Assembly (NCBI GenBank): GCA_947396885.1
Contig: OX377206.1
Coordinates: 18,471,114 to 18,535,113, forward strand
Length of the DNA: 64,000 nucleotides
Source: Heligmosomoides polygyrus polygyrus
Lineage: Eukaryota > Nematoda > Chromadorea > Rhabditida > Heligmosomidae
Reading direction: 5' to 3'
The translations under genes were made by a program, and so were the position numbers. Position 1 is the first letter of the stretch; each line of letters begins with the position of its first letter. Below are positions 9,383 through 55,610 of this stretch, in pieces. Under the pieces are notes generated by a model. The model ran no database searches and had not been told where the DNA came from. It worked only from the letters and a program-made list of their open reading frames with translations.

Positions 9383-10807
9383 TATCTGTTTTTTCCTCTA
9401 ATTGCAAAGCATTGGAGAAAGCTATTCTATTAAATTATTGAACTCATTTTGACAGACAGTCAACGGATTCTTATATTAAAAAGAGTACATGTAGACCTAT
9501 GATAGTGAATATTCTTCTACTCAGAACTTGAAAAAGGTCTGATTAAACGAGTGGATCAGCTTGGTATCCCTTGACAGCGAGAATACTGTTGAAGTTCTCG
9601 AGGCACGAGATGTGATTAGCTTCTTTTTAGACCATGACCCTTGTTGCTTTTTTGCACAAAAACGCATTTTCTTCCAAGGAAACCTATAATTATGATAGGC
9701 CAAGTCCAAATTAGAGCACTAACAGACAACATTTCTTCAACTTATGTTGTTCCGACTTTTTCTGTTTACAGTTACAGGGAAAAGTTAGGAGTGTTTAAGA
9801 GAAATTTCGTACCGCCCAATTTTAGAGTGAGCTCGTGAGCATGATGACCATTGTGTTCTGCAACAGCTCCACTTAATTACACCTCAACAATATCCCTTAT
9901 CAAACTGGCACTTATCATTCGTATGGTCAGTCGGTTGTGACTCTGCAGCATCGGTTCCCTTGGAGTGCCGAGCTCTATTGACTCCACACGCAAAGGCGAC
10001 ATCGTCAGACATGCAAGACCTCCTTGAAATGCCCTCCAGCCCCTTTCCTCACGCTGCTCGCCCTCTATTATCTTTGAGAAATCTAACACATGCCGCGATT
10101 CCATGAACGATGCGACGCATCCCAGATGGCCAGTGTCAAGTAGACGGCATTCGTCAGAATAATCAAGCGCTTCGCATGCAGTAAGCAAAATCATTTGACT
10201 GCGCTAATATCCACAGCGACAGGTTCCATTATAACACTCTACTGGTTGGCTGTTTAGACATATGGAAAGCTAGCATATGCGAAAGCATTAAAATCCAGAA
10301 CACCTGTTCAACACGTGGAATTTCTCAGAGGCAGATAGGAACACTCGTCTTTTGTCATTCCCTCATTTCCTTTTGAATATTTAGAGTGTTATAGATATCT
10401 CGTTTTCTTACAGAGTTGCAAAACTGTCGACACTTGCACTGCCATTCACAGATACGTTAAATTGATCAGGAAGCGTTTCATACTCAAAAGTCCTCTGCAC
10501 TAACAGTACAGCAACGTCGGAAATTAGGCTCTTCCAAGGGCTACAAGTAGGAGTTGAGGAGTCCCACCTTTCATATGTGTCCCGGAAATCCACACTAGCG
10601 TCTGAAGTGATCTACAGTAATGCATTCTGACCCGTTGTCAGCGGTGGCAAAACTGAAAGCTAGCTTATAAGCAGAACACCGTCAGCTGGCCTACCTACAA
10701 ATGTGGGTTAATTTTGCAATTTTCGAGCCGGAAGAGGTCATGGTGTATATTTGTTACGTTTTTATTGCGATGCCCTCTCCGACTAGGATAGAACCGCCTG
10801 CATTAAT
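9383..10807. other. No gene recognised
   Basis: About 1.4 kb without a recognisable exon or repeat. ORFs at 9877-10194 and 10408-10593 on the minus strand have no motif or splice context that I trust. Confidence 0.5.
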
Positions 10808-11099
10808 AAAGGGTAAGGATTAAACGGGGCGCCAATCAATTCCTTCTGGGAAAAGCCATACATTTTGCTTCTATGGAACGGTGTGAGGCAATTTGAGAGC
10901 ACATTTGCATACACCCAGATTTATGATGTTCAGCCGATGAATAAGTCAGTGTTTTATCCTCCCAGAGAAGTCTGGCTCAAATTGACCGAGCCCTGAGGAA
11001 TGCATCTGAGGAAAGTTTGGTTGGCTTGAACGGGAAACCGGAACCAAGAAACTCGACTAAGAGTACAAGCCACAGCCGGCGCCTCCTATGACTACGCCA
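10808..11099 (-). repeat. SINE-1 copy, near full length
   Basis: Diverged but complete in order: head ggcgtagtcataggaggcgc at the right, gccggctgtggcttgtac, aagtctggctcaaattgacc (plus), ttcagccgatgaataagtc (plus) and a degenerate tail at the left. Confidence 0.7.
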
Positions 11100-11227
11100 T
11101 AAGGAGTCCATGTTAATCCCACTCCTCAAAAATCAAATGGTATTCCAAAACAATTACTCCAATGTTCAGCTGAACTCTGCTCAATTCCCTTCACCAAAGG
11201 CAGTAGCAAAGCCTAAGTATTTTAGTT

Positions 11228-11490
11228 GGGCTCTCGAATTTTTTTCGAATATTCGAATGGTTTCGAATGCTCACAAAATTCAAATATTCAAATTCGAATA
11301 TATTCGAAAAACGCAATTTTTTGAATACATGAAATCGAGTACATTCGCAAAAGGCGATTTTTGAAAACTCGAATTCGAATAGATTAGAGGAATACGAATT
11401 TTTTGAATACTCGAATTCGACTATATTCGAAAAACGCGATTTTTGAACACTCGAATACGAATACTCAAACCCGAATGGAAAGCATTCGAA
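11228..11490. repeat. TTCGAA-rich minisatellite, locus 1
   Basis: A period of about 41-42 bases is repeated, of the form tattcgaaaaacgcgattttt followed by gaatactcgaattcgaa. Several units are present with substitutions. The same family is found in opposite orientation at 37855-38060. Confidence 0.8.
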
Positions 11491-12478
11491 TAGGTCATTC
11501 AAGCACAACTATATTAAGTAGCAAGCAAAGGACTTCGAAGAAAATTTGGCCCAACACTCTAAAGATTTGCTACCAGTTAATGTTGTATGTGGTGGAGGCA
11601 CTGGTGGTCTTGAAAGCAATGAGCTAAGCATGGCAGCGGACAGAGGTCTTAATTTTACTGCACAAATCGTGAACTACACAGCTAGGTGGTATATAGTCCA
11701 AATAGACTGCCCTGACCAACACTCCAGAATATAACCTGCGCGGTAGGTAGTGTGATATGTACGTCCACGCCCTAACAGCGCCTTCTACCCACTGCGCAAC
11801 CATTGGAAACCAATGAAAGGACAGTTCTTCTGCCCGTCGTTCTCATTCAGCGTTCTGTAGTTCTTCGATAGTGGACCCTGCAATAGCGCCGACTTGACCT
11901 TCACATCGAAATCAAAGGAACTGGGCCACCAAGATAACCACTTGTCACTTTAATCAGCCTTTTTCACATAAGGATTTCTCCCCACCACATGGTGGTGACT
12001 TGTTATAAAAATATACATTTCAATGTGTTAAACATTTCTGTTTCACACTCTCTTGCAGTTCTAACAAATACAAGCTTGTAAGCTGTCAAAATGATGCCTT
12101 GTTACGATCAAAACTCCAACACTAGGCAGGCCTCGACGAATGCACATCACAATAACGATCAGATGTGCGCAAGAATTTTGACGACACCGGTGACCGAACC
12201 ATAAAACCCACACGGTGCACCCTAGAGGCGACATCGCTACCCACTGCGCCAATCGACCATATTTGGTGGAGTGGCGGCAGAGTGTGATGAACTTCGCGCT
12301 CAAGTTTTCATACGCCTTTTTTCGACAGCACAAGAGCATTTCGAAAAAAAATAACTATGGTTTCGGACTCCCACACGGGACCCCACATCCCGTAAAAATT
12401 GCATCGCAAATGCTCATTGCAAGCTTGGAGGCTCTCCTCATTAAAAGAGTGTCCAATTCGGAGAGAAAATTGTATATA
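11490..12478. other. No gene recognised
   Basis: About 1 kb with one tRNA-like head (12179-12262, minus) and no exon that I can support. Confidence 0.5.
12179..12262 (-). repeat. tRNA-like SINE head, third type
   Basis: On the minus strand, tggcgcagtgggtagcg fits an A box, and ggttcggtcac, about 50 bases later, fits a B box. The sequence does not fold as a full tRNA. Probably a retroposon head. Confidence 0.4.
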
Positions 12479-13515
12479 CTAGGTTGTCCCATAAGTCCCG
12501 CCGTTTTTTTCAACGATTCACTGCAGATTTCGCCGGCGGTCTCTTGCATAGCGCTGCATAGCTTTCGAAAGAGAATGATTTGATCTATCAGAACGTGTAT
12601 TGCATTTCTTTTTTCATCATGAAATTTGTCAATTTTTAGGTCGTTGAAGTGAAAAGTGAAAAAGTAGCGCCATTTGCGCACTTGTTCTCTCCGCTTAGGT
12701 TTGTAATTTTTTGCACAGTTTTTTATAGCATTTGGAAGACAATGTTTTGTGCTACAAGAATATGTGTTGGTCCTATTTTCTTACTTGTCCTTTATTGATT
12801 TTTAGGCCATCAAATTGGGAATTCCGACTTTTTCGTCCGAATTTTTACCAAAACTCCGGTTCTGTGATTGGACTTTTTTGCTTGGTGTCATATGTCGTTT
12901 GGAAGAGGATGTCTTGCTCAGTAAGAATTTGTGCCGCGTTTATTGGCTCACGCTGATTTCTGTCGAATATCAACAACTGAAGAACGAGAAGGAGTTGTTG
13001 GTGAAGACGATTTTTCTCTTTTTGGCATTTTGTTGATATTCAACAGAAATCAATAAGCGCGACACATATTCTTATAGAGCAAGACATTCTCTTTCGAATG
13101 ACAAATGACACCAACCCAAAAAGTCCAACCACAGAGCAAGAGCTGTCGGCAAAAATAACCATCCTCCTTCGGAATTCCCTATTTGATTGCCTAAAAATCA
13201 ATAAAGGGCAAATGGGCAAAGAGCACTAACACATATTCTTGTAGTACAGAACATTGTCTCCCAAATGCTCGAAAAAACTGCGCAAAAATTACAAACCTAA
13301 GCGGAGAGAACAAGTGCGCAAATGGCTACTTTTTCACTTTTCACTTCAACGACCTAAAAATTGACAAAATTCATGATGAAAAAAGAAATGCAATACATGT
13401 TCTGATAGAGCAAATCATTCTCTTTCGAAAGCTATGCAGCGCTATGCAGGAGACCGCCGGCGAAATCTGCAGTGAATCGTTGAAAAAAACGGCGAGGACT
13501 TATAGGACAACCTAA
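12479..13515. mobile_element. 1-kb palindromic fold-back element, copy 2
   Basis: Same family as 3088-4103: ends taggttgtcccataagtcc and ggacttataggacaacctaa are flanked by TA, arms of nearly 0.5 kb carry the same triplicated module, and a central loop lies near 12970-13045. The loop is the reverse complement of the loop of copy 1 (gttgttggtgaagacgattt here versus aaatcatcttcaccaacaac there). Because the arms are symmetric, the loop is the only marker of orientation, so copy 2 is inserted in the opposite direction. Confidence 0.85.
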
Positions 13516-13589
13516 TATTTATGGTGTGACATTCAAAAAGTCACTGTAACCAATCGCTAATGGACGATCTTGTGAATACTCGTCGATCC

Positions 13590-13780
13590 TCATATCTCCG
13601 TATAGCCACAGCAATTTTCGTACCCTGATTCCGCGATTGATGGAACAGCCGCCTGAAGTTGAGAGAGTGCCTTCAGAATAAGATCAAATTTGTTTCCTCG
13701 TTTAAATTTACCACTGAGCGGTCGCGAACTCACTACGTCGCAAACAAAAGGAGCAGCCGCAAAATAGTGAGTTGGACTTA
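13590..13780 (-). other. Possible exon-like ORF, unassigned
   Basis: The last 60 codons of a minus-strand ORF read as plausible protein (FVCDVVSSRPLSGKFKRG, then DLILKALSQLQAAVPSIAES) and end in a stop at 13590. No family is recognised and no convincing acceptor was found. Could be chance. Confidence 0.2.
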
Positions 13781-14442
13781 TATGCAGGAAGAGCGGAACC
13801 AAAGAACGAAAAACAAAAGGGATAGAGAATAGGAAAGGACAAACCATACGTACAACACAAAGAACAGATACACCACAGAATCTTCAGCGAAATTTACTTG
13901 TGACACTTCCATAACTACAACTCCAGGCGATATAGGATGATATGAACACGAAGTTAGCTGCATCATTTGTTACTGGTTACATTACCTTCATCAGCCACAA
14001 TTAGTCAGATGGATAAGTCAAAATTGTCAGACAAACAACCAATGCATAGAGTTGAAGGATCAAGGATAAGCTGCAATGCACACATCCTGTTTTAGCGGTG
14101 CAGATGCACTCATCAATTGCTTCAATAAATCGAACGCGATCCGTTACTGTATCATATACTTTGCAAAGCTTCTCCACCCGCAAACACAAACCATACAACA
14201 CAATACCAACGACTTCAATCTCACCGAGAACGCTATAAACCTCACCAATACAACTAACCGTGGAGGACAAAACACTTGCGTAGCAACGCTAACATCAGGA
14301 CAGATCTGCGTTAAAAAAAAAAAAAACTTCGAGCGGGACAAACGTATAAAACTAGGAGGGATTCCGTCATATGCCTCAGGACAGTTTTCCCTGAGCAGCG
14401 CCCCATGGTAGGTAATCCTTTCCTTATAGCTAAGATTTTTTA
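13780..14442. other. No gene recognised; A-tract
   Basis: About 660 bases without a supported feature. A 12-base A run lies near 14313-14325. Confidence 0.45.
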
Positions 14443-14886
14443 TTGATTAAAAAAACGATTAGAATTGACCTAAGCCAGTCACTCAGGTGCGATCAACAGT
14501 TGACCAATCACATCACACAGGGAAACCCTGTTCACGGCTGCCCTCCTCATTGGACCCACTCCTGTTCACAAGCCCTCATTGGTTTCTTCTACCCAAATTC
14601 GCGACGTCATTTTCCGAATAAGTCTCCTTATCCAGAAGAAAGAGATCTCAGCGTGGGGAAAACAAATTGGACAGTAGCAGGCCTAACTCATCAAACCACA
14701 TTTTTAGAGGGAACGCCTAGTCCTAGCGCCGTAACGTGGAATGCCACTAACTTGAAGTATATGGCATGGAACTACTCAAAAGATCGGGAAAGGTACCCAT
14801 TCATAATCCACTACCAATCCGGTTATTACAACGAGAAGAACACGGAAAGCCTTTTGACAAAGAGCATAGCTAATTCCTCAGATTGA
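14443..14886 (+). other. Uncharacterised 147-codon ORF
   Basis: The ORF is unusually long for this AT-balanced non-coding stretch, but it has no recognisable domain, no signal peptide, no splice context and no repeat membership that I can see. The region includes CCAAT-type ccaatca and cattgg motifs near 14503-14582. I regard it as more likely chance than gene. Confidence 0.15.
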
Positions 14887-15145
14887 AGCGAACTGGTCGA
14901 TACCACAGACACATGAAACAAGGAGATATATTCTCTATCAATATCTTACAGCGAGCGGGTAGGAATCGGCTTCGTTGAGCACACAATAAATCTATAGAAG
15001 CGCACAATTCTATCATGAAAAACTTCAACTCGACCACATAAAACTTGCGAAAATCATGACAATGAAACACGACGATATGTCAGTCAAAAGTGACGAGTGG
15101 TTCACATGGTACGAACGGATATGAGTGACGGCTTGGTTAGTGGGG

Positions 15146-48250
<33,105 letters not shown>

Positions 48251-50430
48251 GTATAGAAATCGCGGTTAAATTCTGGTCGCTATTTAGGACACTAACTCTT
48301 CGCCTGAGCCTATTCTCTTTCGTGAACAGGTTCAACCCAACCTACATCACTATTCAACAGCGCTTAGAAATGATTTGGAATTCTAGACTAACCCTGTTTT
48401 CAGTAACTGGAGTCACGCGCGAAGGCTTTGTGAATAGTGTCATTGCAAGGGTATATACTTCCCTAGCAAACCTATCACCCCCCACCAATCACGCTCGCTC
48501 AACGAGCTGAGTCTCACTCTTTCGCCCCAAGCATAGTTTGTCTTGAAGACGAATTCCGGAATATGCCTCAAACTTATCGTCACATTGCCAAAGCGCTACG
48601 GCGCAGCTAGCTGCCCTGCGAAAGTTTCTTAACGAAAGACAACCAAAACTTGTCTCTAAACACTTGTACTCTTCTTTTCGAGCGCTGAAATTTCCTTGCG
48701 ATCGAGTGATACTGCACACTTATTTCATTATTTCAGTTTGGTCCTAGTCGTGAACGCGGGCAGCGTGGTGAGGTGAGAAAGCGCAAACCAATCAGGCCTT
48801 ACGAGCGTGCCGGTCAGAGAGGTCGTATACGGTCCGCGCCCTGATTGGCCAGCGCGTGTTTGGTAGCTGCTTTGATTCGTAATTATTAGCTGACGCGGTT
48901 GTACATACCTCACAATGTTCCCCACATTCGTGACTTGGACCTAATTTTTTCCACAAACACGTATAACACGTATACTACCGTAGAAAACATGTCAGAAATG
49001 AATTTTTCCACTTCCCGAACTATAGAGATACTCCATCTATACTAGATATTTCGTGTCGAACTCTTTTCTGTAGTATGTATACACTGAAAACAAATGACTT
49101 TAGCGTTTTTTCCTGGAAAACAATCCAGCGTCACGTATTCTTCGAAGAATTACCACAGTATGTGTTTATAGTAGAGGAAAAGGCTTTCCACGTTTTACGA
49201 GGAAAAGCGAAAAGGTTTTTTTCACTTTTGAACGCGCTGTACATATAACGGGCATGACATAATTGCTGCTTACGCTCCCATTTCTCCAGAAAATAGACCT
49301 TCTCAAAAGCTATCTAGAAACTGCGGTTAATTCTCACATTTCTCCTATCATAGTCCTTCCGAAATCACCTAGAAATCACCGCATCGCCATAACACCTCGG
49401 TGAAGAACTCCTCCAGGACCACGCGGAAATCACGTATCGCTGAAGAACTTTGAACTCATCCAGCTGTGCAAATCAATCAGACCACCATTTTTGCTAATTG
49501 AAAACCTTGCCTGACGTCGAGAACAATATGATTACATGACTCCTTGAAAGATTCCTAGTGTTATAATGCATCTGATCGCGATAAAAACAAATCGTGACAA
49601 ACGGGCGAGGAATGTCTAGCACAATGTCTGCTGTCTTATCTCTCTTTACACAACAAATATTTGGGAATTCCCACAAAGCAGCTGCTGATTTTTACTCGAG
49701 ATTAGGAACTGCCACACTACTTCTTGTGCTTGGTCCCTTCTAGAATTGTAATTTTTTGACTTCTGAAGACGCTCAAGATAAGCAGGTGATGCTTCGCTGA
49801 ACTGTCGTTAGTCCGCTGGTTTAGAAGAGCTTCCCATTTGTCGCCTAGCCTGACGAGAAAGAAGGCGTTTTTGATGTTCGCGAGGAACACCCCTCACTCA
49901 GCCTGGCGATTTTTTTGCCTTTTGAACTTAGACAGAGTGACTCTTGAAGGCTGAAAAGTTGCCTTTTTCACCTTTCTTTGCAAGAAAACTTTGCAGTGTC
50001 CACGTCCAGTTATATCTGGTGTAGACCTTACGAATACTACACATGCCAACTGATGTGGATTCGTCGATCAAGGACGTTCCTTCTACCTCTAGGTGAGAAA
50101 GCTGAAAAAGCTGCTGCGAACAGCCTAGCTATTCGCCATTAGAAAGACGGTTCTTCAGGCTCATAACAGAACGCGTAACCTAGGTAGTCAGGAGCGGAAT
50201 TCATCAGCAGCCACTTGTCGTCGCCTAACCATCTACTGCTGTCATCAAGGCAAAAACAAGCGCTACCGCATAACCCCGCATGGAATGTGATTCAGTAGAG
50301 TCCGGGTAACTGGCTTTTAGAGCATTACACGAGAAAAACATCCTGTGGAGCGAATCGCTCTGCAGTCAGCCTGCAGGACACGAGTATCTATCTCGTCGTG
50401 TTACGCGAGCTGCTTGTGCTCATGCTCATG
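48251..50430. other. No gene recognised; facing CCAAT boxes
   Basis: About 2.2 kb. At 48788-48796 ccaatcagg and at 48840-48848 cctgattgg form an inverted pair about 43 bases apart, in a GC-rich patch with gcgcaaa on one side and gcgcgt on the other. This is promoter-like (inference). Otherwise there is no feature. Confidence 0.35.
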
Positions 50431-50997
50431 CTCACGTCACGGCCGGGCTACCGACGGGGAGATGTATCCGTAAATGTGCATGCGGTGCGTGTGAATCTCC
50501 TGTAATTATTTCGTGCAACCTCGCTGGAAAACCGGTAATGCCTTGGCTGTCTCGCAACAATACCAGCGCGGCCGTCGCCGCCGCACACCGACGGCGCGAC
50601 GACGGGTCCTCCTCATCAAACAGGCCATATTCACTCATACATACACACTCACACTCTCGCTTGCCTCCTTGAGACTCATGCTTTCCGCTGTGGGAGTCAC
50701 GGCTCACTCGCCGGCGCGAGAAAAAGCGAAAGTAAACAGCCGAAAGCTACCGTTTTCTGAGGTGTTCTGCATAACACGCCTTACGTCGCCTACCACCTCT
50801 ATTCACCTCTGCCGCCTAAATCCGCTGATTCTATTCACCTATTTCTCATTTCTACCCAGACTTGTTTTCGCAGCACAACTTGTTTGTGCCAATGCACCAC
50901 AATGGCACTTCAAGGGGGTGTTTCCCAGCCTCCCCTTCCAAATTCCCTTCCGTCTGGCACACCGCTCCGACCACCCACTAAGACTCGGCTGCTGTGC

Positions 50998-51052
50998 TGC
51001 CACTGCCACTGCCAGTGCCACTGTCACTGCTGCTGCTGCTCCTGCCCGCTGC
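50998..51052. repeat. Imperfect CCACTG/CTGCTG microsatellite
   Basis: tgccactgccactgccagtg, then ccactgtcactgctgctgct. Low-complexity DNA. Confidence 0.75.
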
Positions 51053-52402
51053 TAGTCACCACCTCTCGCTGCTTGCATGAGCCAGGCGTTACTCAAAAAC
51101 TGCATGAATTCTCAATCGGCCCTAAATGCAGCTTGCCAGGCCTGCTCAGCGATAACAATCTGCTTCTCGGCTACTGCTTGTCATTTGCATAGAATGATGC
51201 ACCACCACACAGGCCAACAGCCATCTGGATATATTAATCGACAGCGCAATAGAGTCGTCGAGCGGAAGCTGTCTCGCCATTAACTCCTCTCGCCCTCCTC
51301 TGCCTTGCCGACGACGATACGAAGGGAAGCCCTTTCGGCCATGAAACCGCTGAAAAACACTGCCCATATGTCAGACAATGTTCCGTCTCCCGAAGCCGTG
51401 GCTGTCACGCACTAGCCTCATCGTCGTCGCTGTTCCCATCTAGAGTCATCCTTCTCCGTCTCGTCGTGCTAAACGGCTCACTTCGTACACTCTTCCCGTC
51501 CATGATTTCTTCTGAATCACTTGCTCATTAGCATTAGCGGCGAAGTCAGGTGGTATCCAAAACTCCTTCGGAAAAGAACTACAGGCACTGTAGCTCAAAG
51601 CAAACACACTGCAACCACTTCGCTTCGAGCGGTAAACGAAGGGCTGCGCCTAGTTTCTATACTTCTAGATTTATCCTGCATATCGAGGCAAATCACTGGT
51701 CTCGAACGGTACTTTTGCTCCCCGAAAACAAGGCTCTATCTCTAAATTTTGAGAAAACTGAAGCAAACGTCGATAATGCCGCACTGCTGCTCCCATTATC
51801 ATCATAAATGGTTCAACTTAATTCAGTTTTTTTTCGTAACCTAGAAAAAAAATAAACGGCCATCTGCGGTGCTAAAAAGGGATGCCTACCGATGATGGTC
51901 CAGAAAACCTACGTAGCCCCTTTAGTTTACAATGAGACCCTAGGTACGCCAGCTGCGGCGTCTTCGAGGCAGTTACGTGTTATTCGTGCCTCGCTTTACA
52001 GTGACCATTCTTTTTAGGCCTCAACCTTAATAGCGAAGTAACAGGACTCACCTGAAACTCGACTCAATCTGTACTTCTTTATAGCAGCCCCATCCAAGTC
52101 GAACAAAACAATCCATTTTTTTTTAATCGCAAGGGTAATTAATGCAGTGGTGCTCAAAAGCTCTGACTAGCTTAATCACGCTGCTTACCGTCTTACTCCG
52201 GTTTGCTCCAATTACCCTTCGTCTAACCTGGTATTTACTTCTATAGAATATTAGAACTTTCCGTCTCTTCATTGCGCCGCATTTGCCCTTACTTCACCTT
52301 GTAGAAGCAATTTTTAAGACGAACTGCGGCGTGCGCTCAAAACTATGTTTTCAAGCAATAATATCTAGCTCTAGCTGCGAGCATAAAGTGCATTTCTTTC
52401 AT

Positions 52403-52466
52403 AGGGCGGAATCGAACTCGACAACTATGCACGAAAACCGCGCCTCGTTCTGTTGCACTACACGTT
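52403..52466 (-). repeat. tRNA-like SINE head, third type
   Basis: On the minus strand, gcgtgtagtgcaacagaacg then gagttcgattccgccc. The B box is good and the A box weak; it does not fold as a tRNA. Confidence 0.35.
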
Positions 52467-53977
52467 GTTGCGAAGTTGCGTACAACCCTAGACGTTCCAA
52501 AGACACCTTTCTGAACGTTTCTTTTACTATAGCGGTCAGTTCTTCATCTAGTGCTTATAGATAAGAAATCTGACGAATTTGCAAGCAAACAAGAGGAAAT
52601 CTACCGTAATCTGGCCAAAGGAGAGTCTTTATCGATGCGAAGCCTAGCACACTCTAACCAACACTCCGCGCCTGATTTCCTAACACCCGTCGCCGTCGCT
52701 CTCCAACATTATTGAGAATTTTGTTTACGGAAGCCTGCTAGACGCTGAAAAACATTTTCAAAATCGCGCAGACATGATGAACAACAAGTGATGTCGTAAA
52801 TTCAATACTTGTTTACCACCACTACACTACCTTGGTGCAGCGCAGCATCCATCAAATAACCATCACAGTAAGCGCATTACTCGTGAAAAGACTCGTCGTT
52901 GCCGTCGGTACAAAACATCACAACAGACCTGCTACTCGGCCGGAGGTAGCAATGTCTCACCTCTTCAGGTTGCGCCATGCACTGCCACCACCAACCCAAT
53001 CGGGCGTGGCTTGCAATACGCCGAGCTGGCGCCCAAATCTGCTTACGGCATTAAAGAGTGTCATGGCACCACTCCGACAATCGGTCATCATTAAGGGGGA
53101 TCAGACCCGGAGCGCTGCTTTCTCTTGAATCGATGTCGCCGTCGTTGTCGTCGGGGTGGTCGGCATGCAGAGCGAGGCTTGTGGTGCTCTGCGCCTCTCC
53201 GTCTGATGTCAGCTCGCCGAGAATATCCTATTGCACCCTTCTGCAGCGGTTCTCGTCGTCGTCGTTGGCGTGTTAATTGCGCGCTTCTTTCGGTCTAGTT
53301 AAGAAGAATAGCTGCTCCGGAAATATCCCCTCCGCTCTTCATTGTTCTCCAAAGGGCGAAGAGCACTACTAGGCGCTGTGCCACTGCACGACGCTATTTG
53401 CCGTTCATTAGAGATGAACGGACCGCATCAGACCGTCGTGTCCAAAACATATTTACCAGCGGGACGACACGACTACATCGAAAACAGCCTTACTATTATT
53501 TAACACCAGTGACAGAGAGAAAGACGCGAAAGCGAGAGAGGGAGAAAGAGCTGCCAGCAGCAAAGGAGCGAGCTGCCAACCGCAGCCGGGAGGGAACGAG
53601 AGGGGGATAGCCTGACGGACGACGACGTCACGAACGTCAGCCAGCCGAGTCCTACTGATCTCACGGCTGTGACGAGTTGCTTAGTAACCACCGATCGAGC
53701 TCGGCATCCAAACATAGCCCATGCGCACGCTCTCTCGCTCAATCCAGTCAACCACTCGGACTACTACTGCTGCTGCTACTAGTAAATAAATCGCGTCGCT
53801 TTTTTCCCTCCTATTCACACATATGCTCGCCGACGCCGCACAATCGTACACCGCTGGCCGTCCGCATGGTTTTTTCCACCGAGTCAATTTCACTTAAAGC
53901 TGTTCCTGCTTCTCGTCGTCTTCTTCATCTCGTCGTTCAGGTTTTTCGCCCGTTTCGGCGGCGGCCGCTTGGCTAGA

Positions 53978-54238
53978 CTATGCATCTGGTGCTTTCCTGT
54001 GTCGTAAACGTCCATCTATGCTTTTTGAAGACCTATTCCTTAGTTCTGCACGTCGTTTCTTCTGTGACTGTCTCGTGCCAGCTTCTTCACCAAACCATTC
54101 GACGAGAAGCGGCGTTACGCTCGTTATTTCTTCCGCTTCAGTGACCTCAGCCATCCGTCCGAAAATCGTCGACGAAGCTTCTCCGGCATCTACTACAGGA
54201 CGAACTTCCCCGCTCGCCCAGCGCTTAAGTCGTTCTGC
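53978..54238 (-). CDS. Candidate coding exon, unassigned
   Basis: After a possible acceptor gctagctctag, an 86-codon minus-strand frame stays open to a TAG at 53978-53980. It reads AERLKRWASGEVRPVVDAGE, FGRMAEVTEAEEITSVTPLL, VEWFGEEAGTRQSQKKRRAE, LRNRSSKSIDG. Charged, low in rare residues and more protein-like than overlapping frames. No family is recognised. The internal Met of RMAEVTEAEE could be a start. It is on the PI4K2 strand and upstream of it, but no link can be shown. Flanking frames at 54385-54573 (minus) may belong to the same gene. Confidence 0.35.
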   Translation of the reverse strand, partial: AERLKRWASGEVRPVVDAGEASSTIFGRMAEVTEAEEITSVTPLLVEWFGEEAGTRQSQKKRRAELRNRSSKSIDGRLRHRKAPDA

Positions 54239-55042
54239 CTAGAGCTAGCTGTCCTCCACAAGATCCGCAAATACTAGCTAACAATAACAGCGGACAAGGT
54301 AAGACAATGGGCGCGACCACCTCGGTGTCTTCGCCGAAATCGAGTTCTCCGGCTAGGCATCTGGTGCTTTTCAGCGCTTAAGGGGTGGGTTGCTTATCGT
54401 CAGGACGAACTCTGGCGATATTAAAGCTTCTGGCTTCATTTTTGTCATGCAAAACTGCTACCGTTCCAGAGACTCTAGGGGAACTGCTTGTTAATCTGAC
54501 AGTCATGCCGCACCTTTTCCCTCTGGAATCAAACCCAATCACCTGCCAGGCGTCACCGCTACGTTGCTTATAACTATCGGTAATTGTGTCCTGGTCGCGT
54601 TGAACAAGGAATCGGGATCTTTTTTATACAGAATTTCTCATTTAGCAGAAGGAAAAACAACCGTTAGATTAATATGGTTATACCGAACTGCGGTGCTTCC
54701 ATTCATAGGTATTTGTCTGGAGGTAGCATAAAACTATATCTAAGAATTGTTTGCATTCTACTAGTCCCCGATTTCATGCGAAGAAATAAGGAAAAATTAG
54801 AAAATTCGTCAGGTTAAAAAAAACTGCTTTTGGCGTTCCTGTCTTTTGTGCCAACTAATCGATAAATAAATAAATAATCGGAAAAAATACAAGCGCACTT
54901 CAGTTAACAAGCTACATCTATGGAAATTATCCAGCACTGCAAGTCTTTAGGCGGCAGCATTCGTTAAGGATCCACTAGAGATGGAAACTGCTTAAGCTAC
55001 CCAGTTACTCATATGCGGTGCCGCAAATGCCATAGTTCCACT

Positions 55043-55312
55043 CGAGCGCGTGGTAGTGCAGTTGGAGGAGGAGAGGCTGTCACTTGCACCCGATTCCAGG
55101 TTCTCAGATTGTTCCTCCCGAGACCTTCAAGCTTTCCATCCCTACGGAGCCTCTGACCTGGTACCAGATTCTCTGGGAGTGGTAAAAGTTGTTCATCGGC
55201 TCACCACCGTAAGTCAACATATAGGCCAAATACGCATTCTAATTACTTCAACGATATCCCGTGGAAGTAGACTTCTTGGCGCATTCCAAAAGGGATTGAT
55301 TGGCGCCCTACT
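55043..55312 (+). repeat. SINE-1 copy, near full length
   Basis: Head gagcgcgtggtagtgcagttgg, ggttctcagattgttcctcc (degenerate B box), tctgacctggtaccagattc, ggccaaatacgcattcta, cgatatcccgtggaagtaga, gcgcattccaaaagggattg. Confidence 0.8.
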
Positions 55313-55610
55313 TCAATCTTATATGGTATTTCCACTTTACTCTGTTGACCAGAGCTGTCACAAACAGCTTTTGAGCGAGATATTTCCCCAGGGTCTCTAC
55401 CGTGGGTCAATGATTTGCGGTGGAACGCGGTAAATGGTAAATGAAAGCTGCTAGCCCAGGTATTTACCACGTTCATGATTTCATGGCAGAGGAGGGCTCT
55501 AGATGAAGGAATAGCCGAGGCGGGCCAGTCTAGTACCCCTGCCCTATAGCATTTTCAGAACGGAGTGAGACCTACATCCTGAATCAACTACAGGAGGATC
55601 TATCCTAGTC

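Larger units (their letters stand above)
50431..53500. other. No gene established; low-complexity stretches
   Basis: Open frames of up to 180 codons (50513-51055) are driven by GC-rich low complexity. A ccactg/cagtgc hexamer-like run lies at about 50998-51050. A minus-strand start at 50638 (MSEYGLFDEEDPSSRRR) reads like a protein N terminus but cannot be linked to any gene. A tRNA-like head may lie at 52403-52466 (minus; B box gagttcgattcc). Confidence 0.35.

Noticed and set aside
50513..51055. 180-codon plus-strand ORF
   Set aside because: Low-complexity Arg/Leu/Ser translation over GC-rich and microsatellite DNA, with equally open frames on other strands.
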